DNA of 15,379 nt from an uncultured Prevotellaceae bacterium (GTDB taxonomy: Bacteria > Bacteroidota > Bacteroidia > Bacteroidales > Bacteroidaceae): NCBI GenBank assembly GCA_937893145.1, contig CALBJW010000149.1, forward strand, positions 1 through 15,379. Reading direction: 5' to 3'. Of the stretch, positions 13,975 to 15,379 are shown piece by piece (position 1 is the stretch's first letter; the number at the start of each line of letters is the position of its first letter). The notes under the pieces were generated by a model. That model searched no databases and was not told the origin of the DNA. It worked only from the letters and a program-made list of their open reading frames with translations. Position numbers and translations under genes: made by a program.

Positions 13975-15379
13975 TTATTTCATGACCTTCACGAACTTAC
14001 CATTCTTATTTTCAAGGAAGATGCCATGCTTAGCATCAGCAGAGTTGATGCGCTGACCAGAAAGAGTGTAAGTGCCGTTGAGGTTGCTGAAGTTATTAGC
14101 CGAGATGCTATTGATGCCTGTTGCACCCTGAGTCACAGTGATTGTTTCTTCACAACCAAGAGCTGTAATTTTCACTGTACCTGTACGGCCTTCAACTGAT
14201 GCAGGAAGAGCATCTGCAGTAATCTTCACGCTAACAGTCATGTTTGCTTCATCAACAACTGAAACAGCCTTGAACCATGAGTCAGAACAAGTAATCTTCC
14301 AGCCTGCATCCACTGCCCCTTCACCAGCACCGTTAGGGTTCCAGTATGTATCAACATTGAATGACTGTTCACCACCCTCGTTAGCAACAGTAAATACATC
14401 ACCATCTGTTGACTTGAGGAATGGGAATACTGCGTTCATAGCCATACAGAATGATGTAGCCCAGTTGCCCGAACCTTCAAGTGCAGCCAAAGCACCTGCA
14501 ACCTCTACCCATTCAACGCCACCACGAGCGTTCTTGAGGAGAGCAAAGCTATAGCCCTTATCGCTGTCATGGTTGAGAGCCTGAATAAGTGGACGAGCAG
14601 TAATGACATTGAAATCATCAAATCCATCAATAGAGATTGCGATTGGACAATCAATGACAAGTGCCTCGTCGAAGTTGAACACAAGCACGTGACCACCACC
14701 TTTAACTGCATTGTCTGTACAATTTGTAGTCTGTGCAATTACTTCATCTTCAATCACAAGCTGACCTTCACCAAGGTCTCTTGCACGGTAGATTGTACAA
14801 GCAAGATTCTTGCCGAGATTGAAATAGTCGTCCATAGCCTGTGATACCTGGTTGAACACGTATGGAGCAGTTGGAGTATCAAACACATTTGCAATACCAT
14901 CAACAGCAACATAGTAACCGTCTGATACATTAGACCAGAATGAACCACCACCTGTACCAAATGCACTTGCATCATTACCAATACGAGCATCAGAAGTGAG
15001 CTTTTCAAGGTCGAAGTTTCCAAGACCGAAGTTGATAGAACCAACACTTGGATCAAGGTAGAGAGAGCCATCACCACCGGCACGAACACCAGTGATTTGA
15101 CCTCCATTGTAAACATCACTACGAAGACCAGCATTTGCCTGGAGTGTAGGCCATGCAGTGAAGTCTGATGGTTGAGAAGCAGGCATTACAAGGTCACGTT
15201 CTTTTGATGTGCCACTCTCGCCATTTACATTATAACGCCACTCAAAGTCGAGTGCATCATTATTTGAGTAGTTTGTCCAAACGCTCTCGCGATAAGCAGG
15301 CATAAGGACATAACGAGCATGGTTCGCTCCATTGCTGAGGAGAGTACCATCGTTAGCGAAACCGAGGAAGAACGAACCT
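13975..15379 (-). CDS. Secreted BACON-domain protein with T9SS-like sorting tail (5' end cut off by window edge)
   Basis: The frame is open from the right edge to TAA at 13977-13975, giving 467 visible C-terminal residues; the true start lies outside. The Met codon at 15303 is internal, because 25 in-frame codons precede it and encode plausible sequence (GSFFLGFANDGTLLSNGANH). The first ~320 residues are a beta-rich, glycine- and aspartate-rich region of no family I recognise. Counting from that Met, ~302-393 match a BACON domain: VFTVANEGGEQSFNV, then a tryptophan strand (GWKITCSDSWF), RTGTVKIT and TITVTQ. The end (TYTLSGQRINS, then HGIFLENKNGKFVKVMK) resembles a type A type IX sorting tail. 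BACON modules are associated with carbohydrate- or mucin-linked surface proteins, so this is probably a surface-binding partner of the SusCD system. It precedes susC by 37 bases. Confidence 0.75.
   Translation of the reverse strand, partial: GSFFLGFANDGTLLSNGANHARYVLMPAYRESVWTNYSNNDALDFEWRYNVNGESGTSKERDLVMPASQPSDFTAWPTLQANAGLRSDVYNGGQITGVRAGGDGSLYLDPSVGSINFGLGNFDLEKLTSDARIGNDASAFGTGGGSFWSNVSDGYYVAVDGIANVFDTPTAPYVFNQVSQAMDDYFNLGKNLACTIYRARDLGEGQLVIEDEVIAQTTNCTDNAVKGGGHVLVFNFDEALVIDCPIAISIDGFDDFNVITARPLIQALNHDSDKGYSFALLKNARGGVEWVEVAGALAALEGSGNWATSFCMAMNAVFPFLKSTDGDVFTVANEGGEQSFNVDTYWNPNGAGEGAVDAGWKITCSDSWFKAVSVVDEANMTVSVKITADALPASVEGRTGTVKITALGCEETITVTQGATGINSISANNFSNLNGTYTLSGQRINSADAKHGIFLENKNGKFVKVMK

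Noticed and set aside
13975..15303. Treating the ATG at 15303 as the start of the BACON-domain gene
   Set aside because: The frame continues open to the window edge with protein-like sequence, there is no signal peptide at that Met, and sorting-tail proteins need one. The gene is 5' truncated by the window.
1..15379. CRISPR arrays, tRNA/rRNA genes, insertion sequences, phage or plasmid genes
   Set aside because: No spaced direct repeats, RNA gene signatures, transposase motifs or terminal inverted repeats were seen. Nearly all sequence is explained by eight co-directional genes.

Overview
The window reads as an accessory nutrient-acquisition locus from a member of the Bacteroidales that has a type IX secretion system, most likely a Prevotella-like gut or oral bacterium. 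The evidence is a SusC/SusD (RagA/RagB) outer-membrane pair, lipoproteins with Bacteroidetes-type lipoboxes, A-rich translation starts without clear Shine-Dalgarno sites, and three proteins ending in a type A sorting tail (a Y-[ST]-x-SG-x core followed by a G-[IV]-[YF] turn and a lysine-rich, basic end). Common gut Bacteroides species lack that secretion system, which favours Prevotellaceae. The species itself cannot be read from the sequence.

All eight genes lie on the minus strand, with gaps from a 1-base overlap up to 96 bases. They look like one operon transcribed from right to left, with both ends outside the window. In transcription order they are: (1) the C-terminal 467 residues of a secreted BACON-domain protein with a sorting tail (>15379-13975); (2) a SusC/RagA TonB-dependent transporter (13937-10908); (3) a SusD/RagB lipoprotein (10892-9390); (4) a Calx-beta-like surface lipoprotein (9380-8421); (5) a C10 (streptopain/interpain) cysteine protease with propeptide and sorting tail (8418-6406); (6) a TlpA/ResA-like thioredoxin (6309-5824); (7) a 1254-residue mosaic of beta-propeller, Ig-like, jelly-roll and Omp28-type thioredoxin-like domains plus sorting tail (5741-1977); (8) the first 659 residues of a diverged tandem paralogue of gene 7 (1977-<1).

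Read together, no carbohydrate-active enzyme is visible, but a secreted cysteine protease sits beside a SusCD pair of the RagAB type, which in Porphyromonas gingivalis imports oligopeptides. The simplest model is a protein-harvesting locus. The surface protease and large multidomain adhesins bind and cut proteins, SusCD imports the peptides, and two different thioredoxin-fold CxxC proteins may open substrate disulfides or keep the catalytic cysteine reduced. Family assignments are well supported; the integrated role is inference. No RNA genes, insertion sequences, CRISPR arrays, integration sites or regulator genes were seen. There is no gene-free stretch longer than 96 bases, and coding density is about 98 percent.
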